NCBI RefSeq assembly: GCF_042681025.1
Contig: NZ_JBHUER010000010.1
Span: 620,001 to 684,000, forward strand
DNA length: 64,000 nt
Direction of reading: 5' to 3'
Origin: Methylopila henanensis
Lineage (GTDB): Bacteria > Pseudomonadota > Alphaproteobacteria > Rhizobiales > Methylopilaceae
Shown: piece after piece, positions 51,708-61,122 of the stretch
Numbering within the stretch: position 1 is the first letter of the stretch
Layout of the letters: every line of letters starts with the position of its first letter
Notes under the pieces: model-generated
What the model saw: only the letters and a program-made list of their open reading frames with translations
The model's database searches: none
Told to the model about the DNA's origin: nothing
Translations under genes and position numbers: made by a program

Positions 51708-52910
51708 CTATTCGCCCGCTCGCGCGGACGCCGCCCCGATCTGGTCCAGCACCCCGATCATCACGTCGTTCTGCCAGCCGAAGCTGGGATTGAATGTGAG
51801 CCGCGCATGGATCTTCCCATCCTCTCGGTAGCCCCAGTCGGACAGCCACACGGGCGCGCCTCGCTCGCAGGCGGCGGTCGCTTCCGCGTCCTGCCCGTTC
51901 CAGCAGATGCGCAACCGACCCTTGCTTCCGTAGAGTGGGTTCTCGGGAGAGAACATCACGCCCATGTGCGAGTACTGGCTGATGCGCAGCTCCGGCAGGC
52001 GATCCGGCCGGACAAGCACGCGCCGGTCGTCGCCCGCCCGCTCTGGCGCCGCGCCATACCAGACGAGCCGGCTGGCGGGGTGGATGAAGCGAGCGCTGAA
52101 CGTCTTGGCCAGATAGGCGGTGTCCAGAACCGAATCGTGCTCGGCGACCACCATGAAAACGGGCTTGTCGAACGGGGCGCGCTCCAGCGCGCGACGCGCC
52201 TGGCTGCTGCTGCGGTAGAATTGCGCGAACCCGTTCGTGGGCGCCATCATGTAGCGCACCGGGTTCTGCATCGGACGCACGCCGTCTGGCTCCCTTAGCC
52301 AGGGGCGCACCCACGCGACCCAGGGCGTCAGTCAGGCGTAGGCGCTGTCCGATCTGAACGCCGGCGAGAACAGCAGCAGGCCGGCGACGTCGTCATTCCG
52401 ATAGGCCTGTTCGACAATCAGATTGGCGCCGGTCGAAAAGCCGCCAAGGACGATCAGGCCCACCTCGCTTCGCAGGGCGTCGGTCTGTGCCTCGACGACC
52501 CGGCGCCACTCCTCCAGCGTCACGTCGAGCAGATCCTCCGGACGCGTTCCATGCCCCGGCAGCAGGACCGTCCGCACGAGATAGCCGCGGGCGGCGAGCG
52601 CGGCGCCGATATCGCGGAAGGTCCATGGGGAATCGCCGAGCCCGTGAACCAGCAGCACGCCTGCGCGGGGGCGGCCGCGGGGCCGCCATTCCATAGGCGC
52701 GTTCCAAGCGAGCTCCCTCGCTGGGCCGGAGCCCTGAAACGCGCGGCGACGTTCCATCCCGTCCAGCGCGTCGCGCCGGTGGGTCTCGAACGACACGGTT
52801 CGCGACCGGGCGGACGCCGAGGCCGCGGATGTGCCGACGACCACCGCCGGCGTCTGCGCCGCGCATCCCATGGTCAGGGCGGCGGCCAACAGCAGCGCGG
52901 CGCGCCTCAT
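51708..52910 (-). pseudogene. Lipoprotein alpha/beta hydrolase split by an in-frame TGA
   Basis: One frame from ATG 52910 to 51708 (about 400 codons) encodes a lipoprotein signal with lipobox TMGC (Cys16) and an alpha/beta hydrolase: oxyanion loop VLLVHGLGDSPWTF, nucleophile in GGFSTGAN, then Asp in VVAEHDSVLDTAYL and His in ISQYSHMGVMFSPENP. An in-frame TGA at 52332-52334 interrupts it between the serine and the Asp/His pair, so neither half holds the catalytic triad. Reading continues in the same frame after the TGA (LTPWVAWVRPWL). It is a recent pseudogene, or, far less likely, a recoded stop. Confidence 0.75.
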
Positions 52911-53006
52911 GGCCGCCCGGCCTCGGCGGCGGTCTGCATCTTGAAGACCATTGAGCCCGCTATGGATGGCGGCGTCGGCGGCGTCACGTTCTGCAAATCG
53001 GATACC

Positions 53007-54383
53007 TCAGTTCAGCTTCGGCAGTTCGGGCGAGAGCGCATCCGCAGGCGATCGCTCGTGCGGCCCCAGGCCGCCGACCCCCGCAGTCGAGGAGTTTCGC
53101 TCAAGAAGCCTCTCCCGGCGGCCGAGAAAAAAACCGCAGAGGCCCCAGGCCGCCGCCAGACACGCGCCGAAAACCATCGCCGCCGCCGGGTTGCCGCTGA
53201 CGAGGTCGATGCCGCTCTTCAGCCAGCCGCTGACGGCGTCGCCGCCGCGATAGACGACGGTGTCGATGAAGTTCTTCGCCTTGTACTTCTGCTCGGCCGG
53301 CAGGACCGTGTAGAGCATCTCACGTCCCGGGCGGATGAGCGCGTACTCGCCGACGCGCCGGACGACCATGACCACCACGAACACCGCGAAGATCGGGGTC
53401 AAGGCGAGCGCGAGAAAGCCCGCCGCCATCGCGACGGGAACGGCGACCAGCAGGACGCCGACGCCGAGCCGCTTGGCGATGTGACCGGTCACGAACGCCT
53501 GGATCACCAGCGACAAGCCCTGCACGACGGCGTCGATCGCGCCGAAGACCTGCGTCTGCGTCGTTCGGTCGGGGAAGTATTCGGCGACCAGCCTTGCCTG
53601 CTCGAAGTAGAGGAACGTGTTGACGCTCGCGAGCAGCACGACGAAGGCGGTGATGCCGAGGAGATAGGGAGACCGGAAGGTCTCGACCGCGCCGGCGAAG
53701 GGGCTTCCGCCGATTGGCCTACGCCTCGTGGCGTCCTCGGCGCGCGCCGAGGTCTCGGCCGGGTGCGCGTCGCGCCAGCGATGGAGCCAGATGGCGGCCG
53801 CGGCGCTTCCCGTCAGCATCAGGGCCGAAACCAGGAGCAGGCCGGCATGGCCGACCGGCGCCACCAGCACGGCGCCGATGATGGGCCCGGCCAGCCCGCC
53901 GATGCTGGCTCCGCTGGCGATCAGGGCGAAGGTCCGCTTGGCCTGCCCGGCCGCCAGCACATCGGCCAGCGTGCTCCAGGCCAGAGATATGGTCAGCAGG
54001 TTGAAGACGGACAGCCAGATGTAGAAGGCCCGCGCCGCCCAGAGGTTTTCAGGCGCAAGCTGGAAACCGATGGCGAAGCCGACGAGCACGATGGCGCAGC
54101 CGCCGTACAGCCACGGCAGCAGGGTTCTGCGCGGCAGTCTGGACGCCAGCCAGCCGAAGACCGGAAGCGCCGCCAGCGTGGCGACGAACGTTCCGGTGAA
54201 GAGCCATTGCAGATTATCCACGCCGCCCGCGACCCCCATGGTCTCGCGGACGGGACGAAGCATGAAGTAGCCGGCGAGCAGCAGGAAGAACATCAGCAGC
54301 CCGGCGATCACCGCGCCGGCCTCGTGCTGCTCGACGTTGAACAGCCTGGATATCCGACGCGGCCATGGAGATGAGACGGTCAA
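53007..54383 (-). CDS. NTP/NDP exchange transporter-like MFS protein
   Basis: A 458-residue membrane protein with about 12 hydrophobic segments. The N-terminal FNVEQHEAGAVIAGLLMFFL, then AGYFMLRPVRETMGVAGGVD, and the central RRVGEYALIRPGREMLYTVL followed by PAEQKYKAKNFIDTVVYRGG are characteristic of the NTT/TlcA-like nucleotide carrier family. In intracellular bacteria these exchange host ATP for ADP; in free-living relatives the role is unknown. The basic pore residues are present but the specificity cannot be assigned. It lies 96 bp after the broken hydrolase gene on the same strand. Confidence 0.8.
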   Translation of the reverse strand: MTVSSPWPRRISRLFNVEQHEAGAVIAGLLMFFLLLAGYFMLRPVRETMGVAGGVDNLQWLFTGTFVATLAALPVFGWLASRLPRRTLLPWLYGGCAIVLVGFAIGFQLAPENLWAARAFYIWLSVFNLLTISLAWSTLADVLAAGQAKRTFALIASGASIGGLAGPIIGAVLVAPVGHAGLLLVSALMLTGSAAAAIWLHRWRDAHPAETSARAEDATRRRPIGGSPFAGAVETFRSPYLLGITAFVVLLASVNTFLYFEQARLVAEYFPDRTTQTQVFGAIDAVVQGLSLVIQAFVTGHIAKRLGVGVLLVAVPVAMAAGFLALALTPIFAVFVVVMVVRRVGEYALIRPGREMLYTVLPAEQKYKAKNFIDTVVYRGGDAVSGWLKSGIDLVSGNPAAAMVFGACLAAAWGLCGFFLGRRERLLERNSSTAGVGGLGPHERSPADALSPELPKLN

Positions 54384-54504
54384 AGCGCTGTTTTCCTTAG
54401 ATCACTGAACTGTTCGTCTTCGGACACGGAGACGCGTTCCGACGAGCCGCCGCCGCGCGGTTCGTCGGTCGCCGATTAGAGCGATGGGTCGGCTCGCAGA
54501 GGCC

Positions 54505-55542
54505 TTAGATGACGAGGGGCTTCAGCTCGTCCTCGCACCACTGGCGGAAGCTGGTGGGCGTCGTGTTTTCCAAGGTGCGGGGTTCGGCGTTGTCGAGACC
54601 CTCGTTCTTGGCTCGGGCCATGTCGGTCATTCCCTGGGCCATGCCGCCCGACATGCCGAACCGGACGAACATGGCCTTGTACGCCTCGAACGACATGCGT
54701 TCGAACCGGGTCGGCTTGCCGATCACCTCCGTCATGATCCGCGCCATGTCGTTGAAGGAGATGTCCTCCGGGCCGAGCACCGCGAGATGGCCTTGGCCGT
54801 CCCAGACGGGATCGAGCAGCAGGCGCGCGGCGGCGGCGGCGATGTCGCGGGTCGCGCAGGACGGCATTCTGCGATCCCCGTCAATCGGGGAGAAGAAAAC
54901 GCCCTTATCTCTGATGACCGCCGCCTGCCGGGCGAGGTTGTCCATGAACGAGGGCATGGTCAGCGCCCGGAATCCCACGCCCGTGCTCGCGATCAGGTCG
55001 TCCATCGCCAGCGACGCCGTGACGAACCCGGCGCGGGCGGCCATCGGCGTGCCGCGGCCGAGAGCGGAAATGCCGACGACCCGCCGGACGCCCCGGCTTC
55101 TGATCGCCTCGGCCGCCGGCCGCGTGAAGCCGACATAGGCGTCCATGGGGGTCGCGGCCTGGTCGTCCGGCGGGCAGAGCCAGAAGACGGTGTCAGCGCC
55201 CTCGAAGGCGCGGTTCACGACGGCGGGGTCGCTGTGGGACCCCTGAACGACCTCGGCTCGTTCACGCACCTGCGCCGAGAGGCGTGAAGGATCGCGGGCG
55301 ATCAGGCGAAGCCGCGCGCCGCTGTCGAGCACATTGTCCACGACCTGACGACCGATGCCGCCGGTGGGCGCGGTGACGACGATCGTCCGGTCGGCCGACA
55401 TCGCTTCCTGCGCGGACGACAAACTGAAGTCGGCCATCATGGCGGTTGCTCCTGCGCCCGCGGCGAGGCCGCCGATGAAGTGGCGGCGGTCGATGCTGTG
55501 CGGTTCCCGGCCGGATACGGGATCGGATTGCTTCTGTGTCAT
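54505..55542 (-). CDS. NmrA-like NAD(P)-binding protein with Tat-type signal
   Basis: A 345-residue NAD(P)H-binding protein of the NmrA/atypical SDR type. A Rossmann motif VVTAPTGGIGRQVVDNVLDS starts near residue 55, followed by VFWLCPPDD and VVGISALGRG. Before it lies a Tat-like leader, IDRRHFIGGLAAGAGATAMM (Arg19-Arg20), which would export the folded protein with cofactor. The C-terminal region (MTEVIGKPTRFERMSFEAYK) fits NmrA. Export of an NADP-binding protein is unusual; a false Tat signal is possible. It is downstream of the AraC gene on the same strand. Confidence 0.85.
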   Translation of the reverse strand: MTQKQSDPVSGREPHSIDRRHFIGGLAAGAGATAMMADFSLSSAQEAMSADRTIVVTAPTGGIGRQVVDNVLDSGARLRLIARDPSRLSAQVRERAEVVQGSHSDPAVVNRAFEGADTVFWLCPPDDQAATPMDAYVGFTRPAAEAIRSRGVRRVVGISALGRGTPMAARAGFVTASLAMDDLIASTGVGFRALTMPSFMDNLARQAAVIRDKGVFFSPIDGDRRMPSCATRDIAAAAARLLLDPVWDGQGHLAVLGPEDISFNDMARIMTEVIGKPTRFERMSFEAYKAMFVRFGMSGGMAQGMTDMARAKNEGLDNAEPRTLENTTPTSFRQWCEDELKPLVI

Positions 55543-55815
55543 GCGACGACGTCTCTCGAAGGACTGGATGTTTTCGTCTCAGGTCCAGGAGGGTAGTCGT
55601 GGGCATGGGGACGACCCATGCTGGAAAGTCCGCATTACCTTCGCGTCCGTCCGGAGAGCGACGCCAGACGCCGTCCGCCGCGCCTCGCGGCGGGCGAGCT
55701 GGAAATTGGCTACGGCCCGTCGGAGAAATCCCGCCTCGAGACGCGCGGCGACCTCGATGAGCTGCTGGACGAGCTCAATGGGTGAGCGGCGGCCGCATTC
55801 CTGGCCCGGGTGATC

Positions 55816-56787
55816 CTAACCCGCCAGAAGCTGCGCCGGAGACAGCGGCACGTGCGCATCAGTCCGCGATCCGGCCGGCTTCCGGGCCCGGCCATATTGC
55901 CGGGGCGAGCAGCCCATCACGCGCTTGAACGCCGTGCTGAACGCGCTTTCGGATTCGTAGCCGAGCTCAGGCGCGATGACGGAGACAGGATCGCCGCTGT
56001 TCTCCAGCCGGTCGCAGGCGAGCAGCATGCGCCACCGGCTGAGATAGTCCATCGGCGTTTCGCCCGCGGTCTCCTTGAACCGCAGCGCGAAGGTCGAGCG
56101 GGACATGCCGGCGGCCTCGCCGAGCTCCTGCAGCGTCCAGCGGCGAGCCGGATCGGCGTGGATGGCGTTGATCGCCTTGGCGAGCTGCTTGTCGGCGAGC
56201 GCGAAGAACCATCCAACGCCGAGCCCGGGTCCCTCCGCCAGATGAACGCGCAGCGCCTGGACCAGCATCATGTGGGCGAGGTGCTGGGCGACCAGATAGC
56301 CGCCCGGCTCGCCCTCGCGCAGCTCCTGCATCATCCGCTCGACCGACCATCGCAGCGCGGCCTGCTCAGAGGCCTTTCTAAGATGCACGACGGGCGGCAG
56401 CAGCGCCAACAGCATGTCGGCATGGCCGCCGCTCACGCCGAAACGGCTGCCGACCAGAAACAGGTCGCCGCCGCCGTTGAGGCGCACCTCGCCGCCCCTT
56501 CGGGCGGGCGGAAGGATTTCGGAGGCCGAAACGGACGGTAGGGTGAGATCGCTGGCGAGGCGAAAGGGCCGGCCGCTCGGCAGGACGAAACTGTCGCCTT
56601 CCTCGAGGGCCAACGGCTCGGGAAGCCCGTCGACGGCGAGCCAGCAGGAACCCGCAACGACCACGTAGCACTTGATGAGCTGGTGCTGGCTGCCGAACTG
56701 CACGGACCAGTCGCCGCCGGCATGGAAGCCGGAGGAAATGTAGCTCTGCGGTTTGAGCAGCGAGAGGACTTGCGACAGCGGGTCCAT
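55816..56787 (-). CDS. AraC-family regulator (cupin-type N-terminus)
   Basis: A 323-residue AraC regulator. An AraC cupin-6-like effector domain occupies about residues 1-180 (SSGFHAGGDWSVQFGSQHQL, VLPSGRPFRLASDL, VHLRKASEQAALRWSVERMM) and the two helix-turn-helix motifs lie at 205-300 (WTLQELGEAAGMSRSTFALR, SVIAPELGYESESAFSTAFK). The ATG at 56787 gives the normal start; the frame extends further only by chance. It is followed on the same strand, 273 bp on, by the Tat-signal NAD-binding gene, its most likely target. Confidence 0.92.
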   Translation of the reverse strand: MDPLSQVLSLLKPQSYISSGFHAGGDWSVQFGSQHQLIKCYVVVAGSCWLAVDGLPEPLALEEGDSFVLPSGRPFRLASDLTLPSVSASEILPPARRGGEVRLNGGGDLFLVGSRFGVSGGHADMLLALLPPVVHLRKASEQAALRWSVERMMQELREGEPGGYLVAQHLAHMMLVQALRVHLAEGPGLGVGWFFALADKQLAKAINAIHADPARRWTLQELGEAAGMSRSTFALRFKETAGETPMDYLSRWRMLLACDRLENSGDPVSVIAPELGYESESAFSTAFKRVMGCSPRQYGRARKPAGSRTDAHVPLSPAQLLAG

Positions 56788-57204
56788 GAAACCCCGGACG
56801 ATTGCGAAGATATCGCGCAGCGTACGGTATGGACCGTCTTTCGAACAAGGGATCGCTCGGCGCACGCATCGAGAATTGGCGCAGAGTGCGATCCGTTCGA
56901 CATCTCTCGAACTTCGGACCGGTCGCGAGCTGGCGAGATGGATTTCGATACGGAGTCGGCCTCCGTCGGTCCGGCGGCGGCAAGGGGCGGCCAGACGCGG
57001 CCTCGGCTGCGACCGCCCCAGCGACGGGCCGGAACCGACGCCGCGCATTCCGCGTCATGTTTCGGCGCCGCCTCGCGCGGCGTCCCCATCAGATCTTTCT
57101 GACAGATTCGCAGGAATTGCGTCGCGCCTAGCCCGCAGAAACATGAAGCCCGAGGATACCCCTGAAGCTCTAACCGGGGGTGGTGCCGTTGGGCCTCGCG
57201 GCCG
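56788..57204. other. 417-bp gap without a recognised gene
   Basis: Between the AraC start and the LysR stop. All open frames here are shadows without family motifs. The segment near the AraC start must hold its promoter, but no clear hexamer pair stands out, and no repeat or tRNA is visible. Confidence 0.5.
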
Positions 57205-58104
57205 TCATCGGGTCCTGTCCAGCTGCTTCAACAGATCGATGAAGGCCCGCAACGGCGACGGCACGTGCCGGCTGCGCGGGTAATAGAGCGCCAAGCCCGG
57301 CGTCGGCGGGCACCAGTCATCGAGAACGGCCACAAGCTGACCTGATTTCAGAAATGGCTTGGCGAAATGCTCGGGGACATAGGCGACGCCGCGCCCGGCC
57401 ACCGCCGCCTGCACGAGAAGATCATTGTCGTCGAGAGTGAGGCGGCCCGGCGCGTCGACCGCGATCTCGGCGCCGCGTTTGGCGAACTCCCAGCGATAGC
57501 GTTTGCCGCTGGGCAAGCGTTGACGGATGCAGCGATGCGCATGCAGGTCGTCGGGCGTCTTCGGCGTCGCGCGGCCCTTCAGATAGGACGGCGCGGCCAC
57601 GGCGATGAAACGCACCTCGCCCCCGAACCTGACCGCGACCATGTCGCGCGGCACGGCCTCAAGCAGGCGCACTCCGGCGTCGAAGCCCCGTTCCACGATG
57701 TCGACGAGCTGTCCCTCCGAGACCAGATCGAGCTCGACTTCGGGATAGAGATCGAGAAACGGCGGCACGACCTCTGCCAGCAGGATGCGGGCGCCGCTCT
57801 TGTTCGCGTTGATCCGCAGCGCGCCGCTGGGGGTTCCGCGTTCGTCCGAGAGCGTATCGAGCGCCTGGTCGAGATCCTGAAGAACCGGATCGAGGCGTGC
57901 GAGCAGGCGTGCGCCGGCCTGAGTGAGCGACACGCTGCGCGTCGTTCGGTTGAACAGCCGGACGCCCAGCTTTCCCTCCAGGCCGATGATCGCGTGGCTG
58001 AGCGCGGAGCGCGAAACGCCCAGGACATCGGCGGCGCGGCGGAAACTCCGATGGTTGGCCACCGCTGCGAAAGCGGCCAGATCGTTCAGGCTCGGGCGGG
58101 CCAT
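57205..58104 (-). CDS. LysR-family transcriptional regulator
   Basis: A 299-residue LysR regulator. The winged helix-turn-helix is at the start (LNDLAAFAAVANHRSFRRAA, DVLGVSRSALSHAIIGLEGK, FNRTTRSVSLTQAGARLL). The effector domain follows from about residue 90 (GALRINANKSGARILLAEVV, VERGFDAGVRLLEAVPRDMV). It belongs to the RTTRSVSLT subgroup with the LysR gene at 58890 and may share ancestry with it. It is divergent from the lipocalin-like gene (218 bp between). Confidence 0.93.
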   Translation of the reverse strand: MARPSLNDLAAFAAVANHRSFRRAADVLGVSRSALSHAIIGLEGKLGVRLFNRTTRSVSLTQAGARLLARLDPVLQDLDQALDTLSDERGTPSGALRINANKSGARILLAEVVPPFLDLYPEVELDLVSEGQLVDIVERGFDAGVRLLEAVPRDMVAVRFGGEVRFIAVAAPSYLKGRATPKTPDDLHAHRCIRQRLPSGKRYRWEFAKRGAEIAVDAPGRLTLDDNDLLVQAAVAGRGVAYVPEHFAKPFLKSGQLVAVLDDWCPPTPGLALYYPRSRHVPSPLRAFIDLLKQLDRTR

Positions 58105-58322
58105 TCGTGACTAATTTTCACCCCATCATCCCATATTGAAGACCTTATATCACCATCCTCGATGATCTACCTCCGAAGGCGCGAAGGATGGGCGACGATC
58201 CTTGCGCGGCTGAAGACCCTTGAGGCGCAGCAGGAGACCGCGAATTACGCGGACTAAGAGCATCTGCGATGCAGCCGCGAGGGTTTGGACGCACAGTCCC
58301 CCATGAACAACAAAGGAAAGCC

Positions 58323-58817
58323 ATGCTCAATCGCCCGATTACACTCGCTCTCGCCTTGAGCATCTCGTCTTCCGCCTTGGCGCAGACCGCCGCAGAGAAC
58401 CAGGTCGTGGGGACCTGGCGGATGATGTCGGCGACGATCGACCCCGGGGGGAAAAACATCGCCGCCTATGGAGACAAACCGAACGGTCTTCTTGTCTTCA
58501 CTCCCGACATGCATTTCGTCGAAGTTCTTACTGACGCTGACGTCCCGCGGTTTGCTTCCGATGCTCGCGGCCAGGGAACGGATGATGAAAACCGCATGGC
58601 CATGTCGCGCAGCATCGGGTTTTTCGGAACCTACACCGTCGACGAGAAGGGCGAATTCAGCGGGAACCGGGTGGAAGGCTCGACATTTCCGAATTGGGTG
58701 GGCGGCGTCCGGACTCGTGACGATCTGAGTCTGGTGGTCGATGGCGACCGTATGACCGAGCATTTTCGGCGACCGGACGGGACGAGAATCAAGATCGAAT
58801 TCCAGCGCGTCAAATGA
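58323..58817 (+). CDS. Exported lipocalin-like domain protein
   Basis: A 164-residue secreted protein. A Sec signal peptide (RPITLALALSISSSALAQ) precedes VVGTWRMMSATIDPGGKN, the start of the lipocalin-like (PF13924-type) beta-barrel family. The family also has the IGFFGTYTVDEKGEFSGNRV and NWVGGVRTRDDLSLVVDGDR segments seen here. Such domains bind small hydrophobic molecules, but no ligand is established. The ATG at 58323 has AAAGGAAAG upstream; an earlier ATG at 58269 would bury the signal peptide. It is flanked by two LysR genes, either of which could control it. Confidence 0.85.
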   Translation: MLNRPITLALALSISSSALAQTAAENQVVGTWRMMSATIDPGGKNIAAYGDKPNGLLVFTPDMHFVEVLTDADVPRFASDARGQGTDDENRMAMSRSIGFFGTYTVDEKGEFSGNRVEGSTFPNWVGGVRTRDDLSLVVDGDRMTEHFRRPDGTRIKIEFQRVK

Positions 58818-58889
58818 AGCCTGAAAGACGCGCGGTTTGGACAGGGTCTTCGACCTTGCGCCCGCTGTGCTTGATATGGCTGCGGCCCG

Positions 58890-59822
58890 CTACGGCATGA
58901 CCTTGGGTCCCCGGTCCGCCGCTCCGGCCTGCCAGTCGTAGCTCCTGACGTAATCGAGAAAAGCGCGCATGGCGGCGCTCGGGAGACGTCGGCTCGGATA
59001 ATATAGAAACCAGTGCGGCAATGTCGGGCTCCAACCGGAGAGGAGCTCGACGAGTCCGCCGTTCAGGATATGGGGTTTGGCGTAGTCATCGAAGATGTGG
59101 GCTATCCCCCTGCCGGCCAGCGCCGCCTGCAACTCGTTATGCGCCGAACTCACCATGAGGCGGCCCGTGGGAGTGACCTCTATCTCTTCGTTCCCCTTGG
59201 CGAACCGCCAGGTGACCAGAGCGCCCCCGGGAAACCTGCGCTTGACGCATTCGTGACGGACGAGATCGTGCGGCGTCTGCGGTCGGCCGCGCCTTTCGAC
59301 GTAGCCCGGCGAAGCGACGATCGCATAGCGAAGCGCGGGCCCAAGCGGCAGCGCGATCATGTCCTGCGCCAGCTGCTTGCCGAATCTGACGCCGGCGTCG
59401 AAGCCCTGCTCCACGATGTCGATGACCGCGGCGTCGCTGATGATTTCAATGTTCACCTCGCGATAGGCGTCCATGAAGTCGAACGCCAGCGGGCAAAGAA
59501 CATGGTCGACCGCCGGCGCCGGGGCGTTGATCCGGAGCGTGCCGGACGGCGTGTCCCTCAACGCGCCGACCTCCGCGATCGCCAGCCGGATGTCGCCCAG
59601 CGCGGGCGCCAACCGTTCAAGGAGACGTTGCCCGGCTTCCGTGGGCGACACGCTTCTCGTCGTGCGATTGAGCAGCCGGATGCCGAGGCTCTCCTCGAGC
59701 GCGTGCATCGTCTGGCTCAGGGCCGATGACGACACGCGGCGCTCGAGCGCCGCAGCGCGGAAGCCGCCACAACGCACGATCGAGACGAACACATCAAAGC
59801 TGTCGAGCCGGATGGGGTTCAT
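58890..59822 (-). CDS. LysR-family transcriptional regulator
   Basis: A 310-residue LysR regulator: RLDSFDVFVSIVRCGGFRAA, ALERRVSSSALSQTMHALEE and LNRTTRSVSPTEAGQRLLER form the DNA-binding domain; the effector domain begins near residue 93 (GTLRINAPAPAVDHVLCPLA). It shares the RTTRSVS motif with the LysR at 57205 and both have the GFDAGVR effector segment, so they are paralogues. It is divergent from the metallo-beta-lactamase-fold gene, with a perfect ATGACGTCAT palindrome in the gap. Confidence 0.93.
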   Translation of the reverse strand: MNPIRLDSFDVFVSIVRCGGFRAAALERRVSSSALSQTMHALEESLGIRLLNRTTRSVSPTEAGQRLLERLAPALGDIRLAIAEVGALRDTPSGTLRINAPAPAVDHVLCPLAFDFMDAYREVNIEIISDAAVIDIVEQGFDAGVRFGKQLAQDMIALPLGPALRYAIVASPGYVERRGRPQTPHDLVRHECVKRRFPGGALVTWRFAKGNEEIEVTPTGRLMVSSAHNELQAALAGRGIAHIFDDYAKPHILNGGLVELLSGWSPTLPHWFLYYPSRRLPSAAMRAFLDYVRSYDWQAGAADRGPKVMP

Positions 59823-59873
59823 TAAGAAGTTTTTCTAATCAAGCTGATCCTGATTGCGCATCTTATCGCTTGA

Positions 59874-59883
59874 ATGACGTCAT
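59874..59883. promoter_or_regulatory. Palindrome between LysR and MBL-fold gene
   Basis: ATGACGTCAT is a perfect 10-bp palindrome lying 52 bp before the LysR start and 108 bp before the divergent hydrolase. It is short and lacks the usual T-N11-A LysR layout, so assignment to the regulator is only a possibility. Confidence 0.3.
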
Positions 59884-59990
59884 GTCATGGTCGCCGCCGC
59901 CGTAACCGCCGCGCCCGGCTTGCTTCCTCTCGCCGGCTCCTCGGGACCCCGACGGAATGAGGCGCGGAGCCCACACGGAAGGGAAGACCG

Positions 59991-60983
59991 ATGAACGCCT
60001 TCACCCTCAACCGACGCGTCATCATGCTGTCCGCCGTCGCCGGCGCATCAAGCGCGGTCGTCCCGGCCATCGGCGGCTCCGGCGGCGCGAAGGCTCAAGG
60101 GGCGCTCTCGCTGAGCGGCAATTTCGGCTGCTACCGCTTCCGTGTCGGCGACATCCGGGCGACCGTCCTGAGCGACGGCGTCATCGGAGGTCCGCCGCGC
60201 GTCTATGCGAGCGACGCGCCCGAGGCGGAGCTTCAGGAGGCGCTGCGACGCGCGTTTCTTGCCCCCGACCACATGACGCTCAACCTCAACACGCTGCTGA
60301 TCGAGACCGGCGGGCGGCGGATCCTGATCGAGGCGGGCGCGGGCAAGACGATGGGCCCGAACGGCGGCCGCATTTTCGAGAACCTGGCGGCGCTTGGACT
60401 TGGCCCCGCCGACATCGACGTGATCGTCGTGTCGCACACCCATCCCGATCATGTGGGCAATCTGAGAACGGCGGACGGCGGCAAAGCCTTTCCCCGCGCC
60501 ACGGTCTTCGTCCCGAAGGCGGACTGGGATTTCTTCGTCCGCGCCGACCCGGACCTATCCTACATGCCCGTCCCGCAGGATTTCCGCGTGCGCTTCGCGG
60601 CGGCCATCAAGAACAGCCTCGAGCCGGTGAAGAACGATCTCACGCTCTATGAGGCCGGCGCCGAGATCGTGCCCGGCCTTACGACGATCGTCGCGTCCGG
60701 CCACACGCCGGGCATGGCGACGTTTCTCGTCCATTCCGGCGACGATCAGCTGCTGCTGACGGCGGACCTCGCCTATCACCCGGTCGTCAACGTGGACAGG
60801 CCCTGGATTCCCGGCCCGGACCGCGACAAGGAGGCGGCCCTCGCCTCCCGCCGGCGCATCTTCGACCGGGCGGCGGCCGACCGCATACCCGTGCTTGGCT
60901 TCCACTTCCCGTTCCCCGGCCTCGGTCGGATGCTCAAGACCGACGCCGCCTACGCCTGGGTGCCCGCCAACTGGCAGTTCTGA
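59991..60983 (+). CDS. Exported metallo-beta-lactamase-fold hydrolase
   Basis: A 330-residue MBL-fold metalloenzyme. Zinc ligands lie in HTHPDHVG (His149-Thr-His151-Pro-Asp153-His154), with a further His in GHTPGMATFL and Asp in LLTADLAYHP. The N-terminus has a twin-Arg-like signal (NRRVIMLSAVAGASSAV), giving export. The fold type resembles quorum-quenching lactonases and related alkylsulfatase or phosphodiesterase-like hydrolases; the exact substrate is not determined. AGGGAAGACCG precedes the ATG. It is divergent from the LysR at 58890 and probably controlled by it. Confidence 0.9.
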   Translation: MNAFTLNRRVIMLSAVAGASSAVVPAIGGSGGAKAQGALSLSGNFGCYRFRVGDIRATVLSDGVIGGPPRVYASDAPEAELQEALRRAFLAPDHMTLNLNTLLIETGGRRILIEAGAGKTMGPNGGRIFENLAALGLGPADIDVIVVSHTHPDHVGNLRTADGGKAFPRATVFVPKADWDFFVRADPDLSYMPVPQDFRVRFAAAIKNSLEPVKNDLTLYEAGAEIVPGLTTIVASGHTPGMATFLVHSGDDQLLLTADLAYHPVVNVDRPWIPGPDRDKEAALASRRRIFDRAAADRIPVLGFHFPFPGLGRMLKTDAAYAWVPANWQF

Positions 60984-61005
60984 CGCGCAAGAAAAGGAGG
61001 AGCTC

Positions 61006-61122
61006 GTGGACCGGTTGAAGATCGACCGACGCGTTCGCCTCGTCACGCGGGCCCGGCGGCGACAGGCGCTCGGCGTCGCCGTCAAGGCGACGGCACGGGC
61101 CAAAGGGGGCGCTCGGGCCTAA
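61006..61122 (+). CDS. Possible 38-aa basic peptide
   Basis: A GTG frame (VDRLKIDRRVRLVTRARRRQ, then ALGVAVKATARAKGG) with an excellent AAGGAGGAG just upstream, 22 bp after the MBL-fold gene. The product is very basic (about 12 Arg/Lys). It could be a small translated protein coupled to the MBL gene, or the remnant N-terminus of a lost longer gene, which would explain the good ribosome-binding site. Unrecognised. Confidence 0.35.
   Translation: MDRLKIDRRVRLVTRARRRQALGVAVKATARAKGGARA

Noticed and set aside
55543..55815. Minus-strand coding-like stretch (IELVQQLIEVAARLEAGFLR) between the AraC and NAD-binding genes
   Set aside because: It has no start codon, no recognisable family and ends quickly; it could be an old fragment but cannot be supported as a gene.
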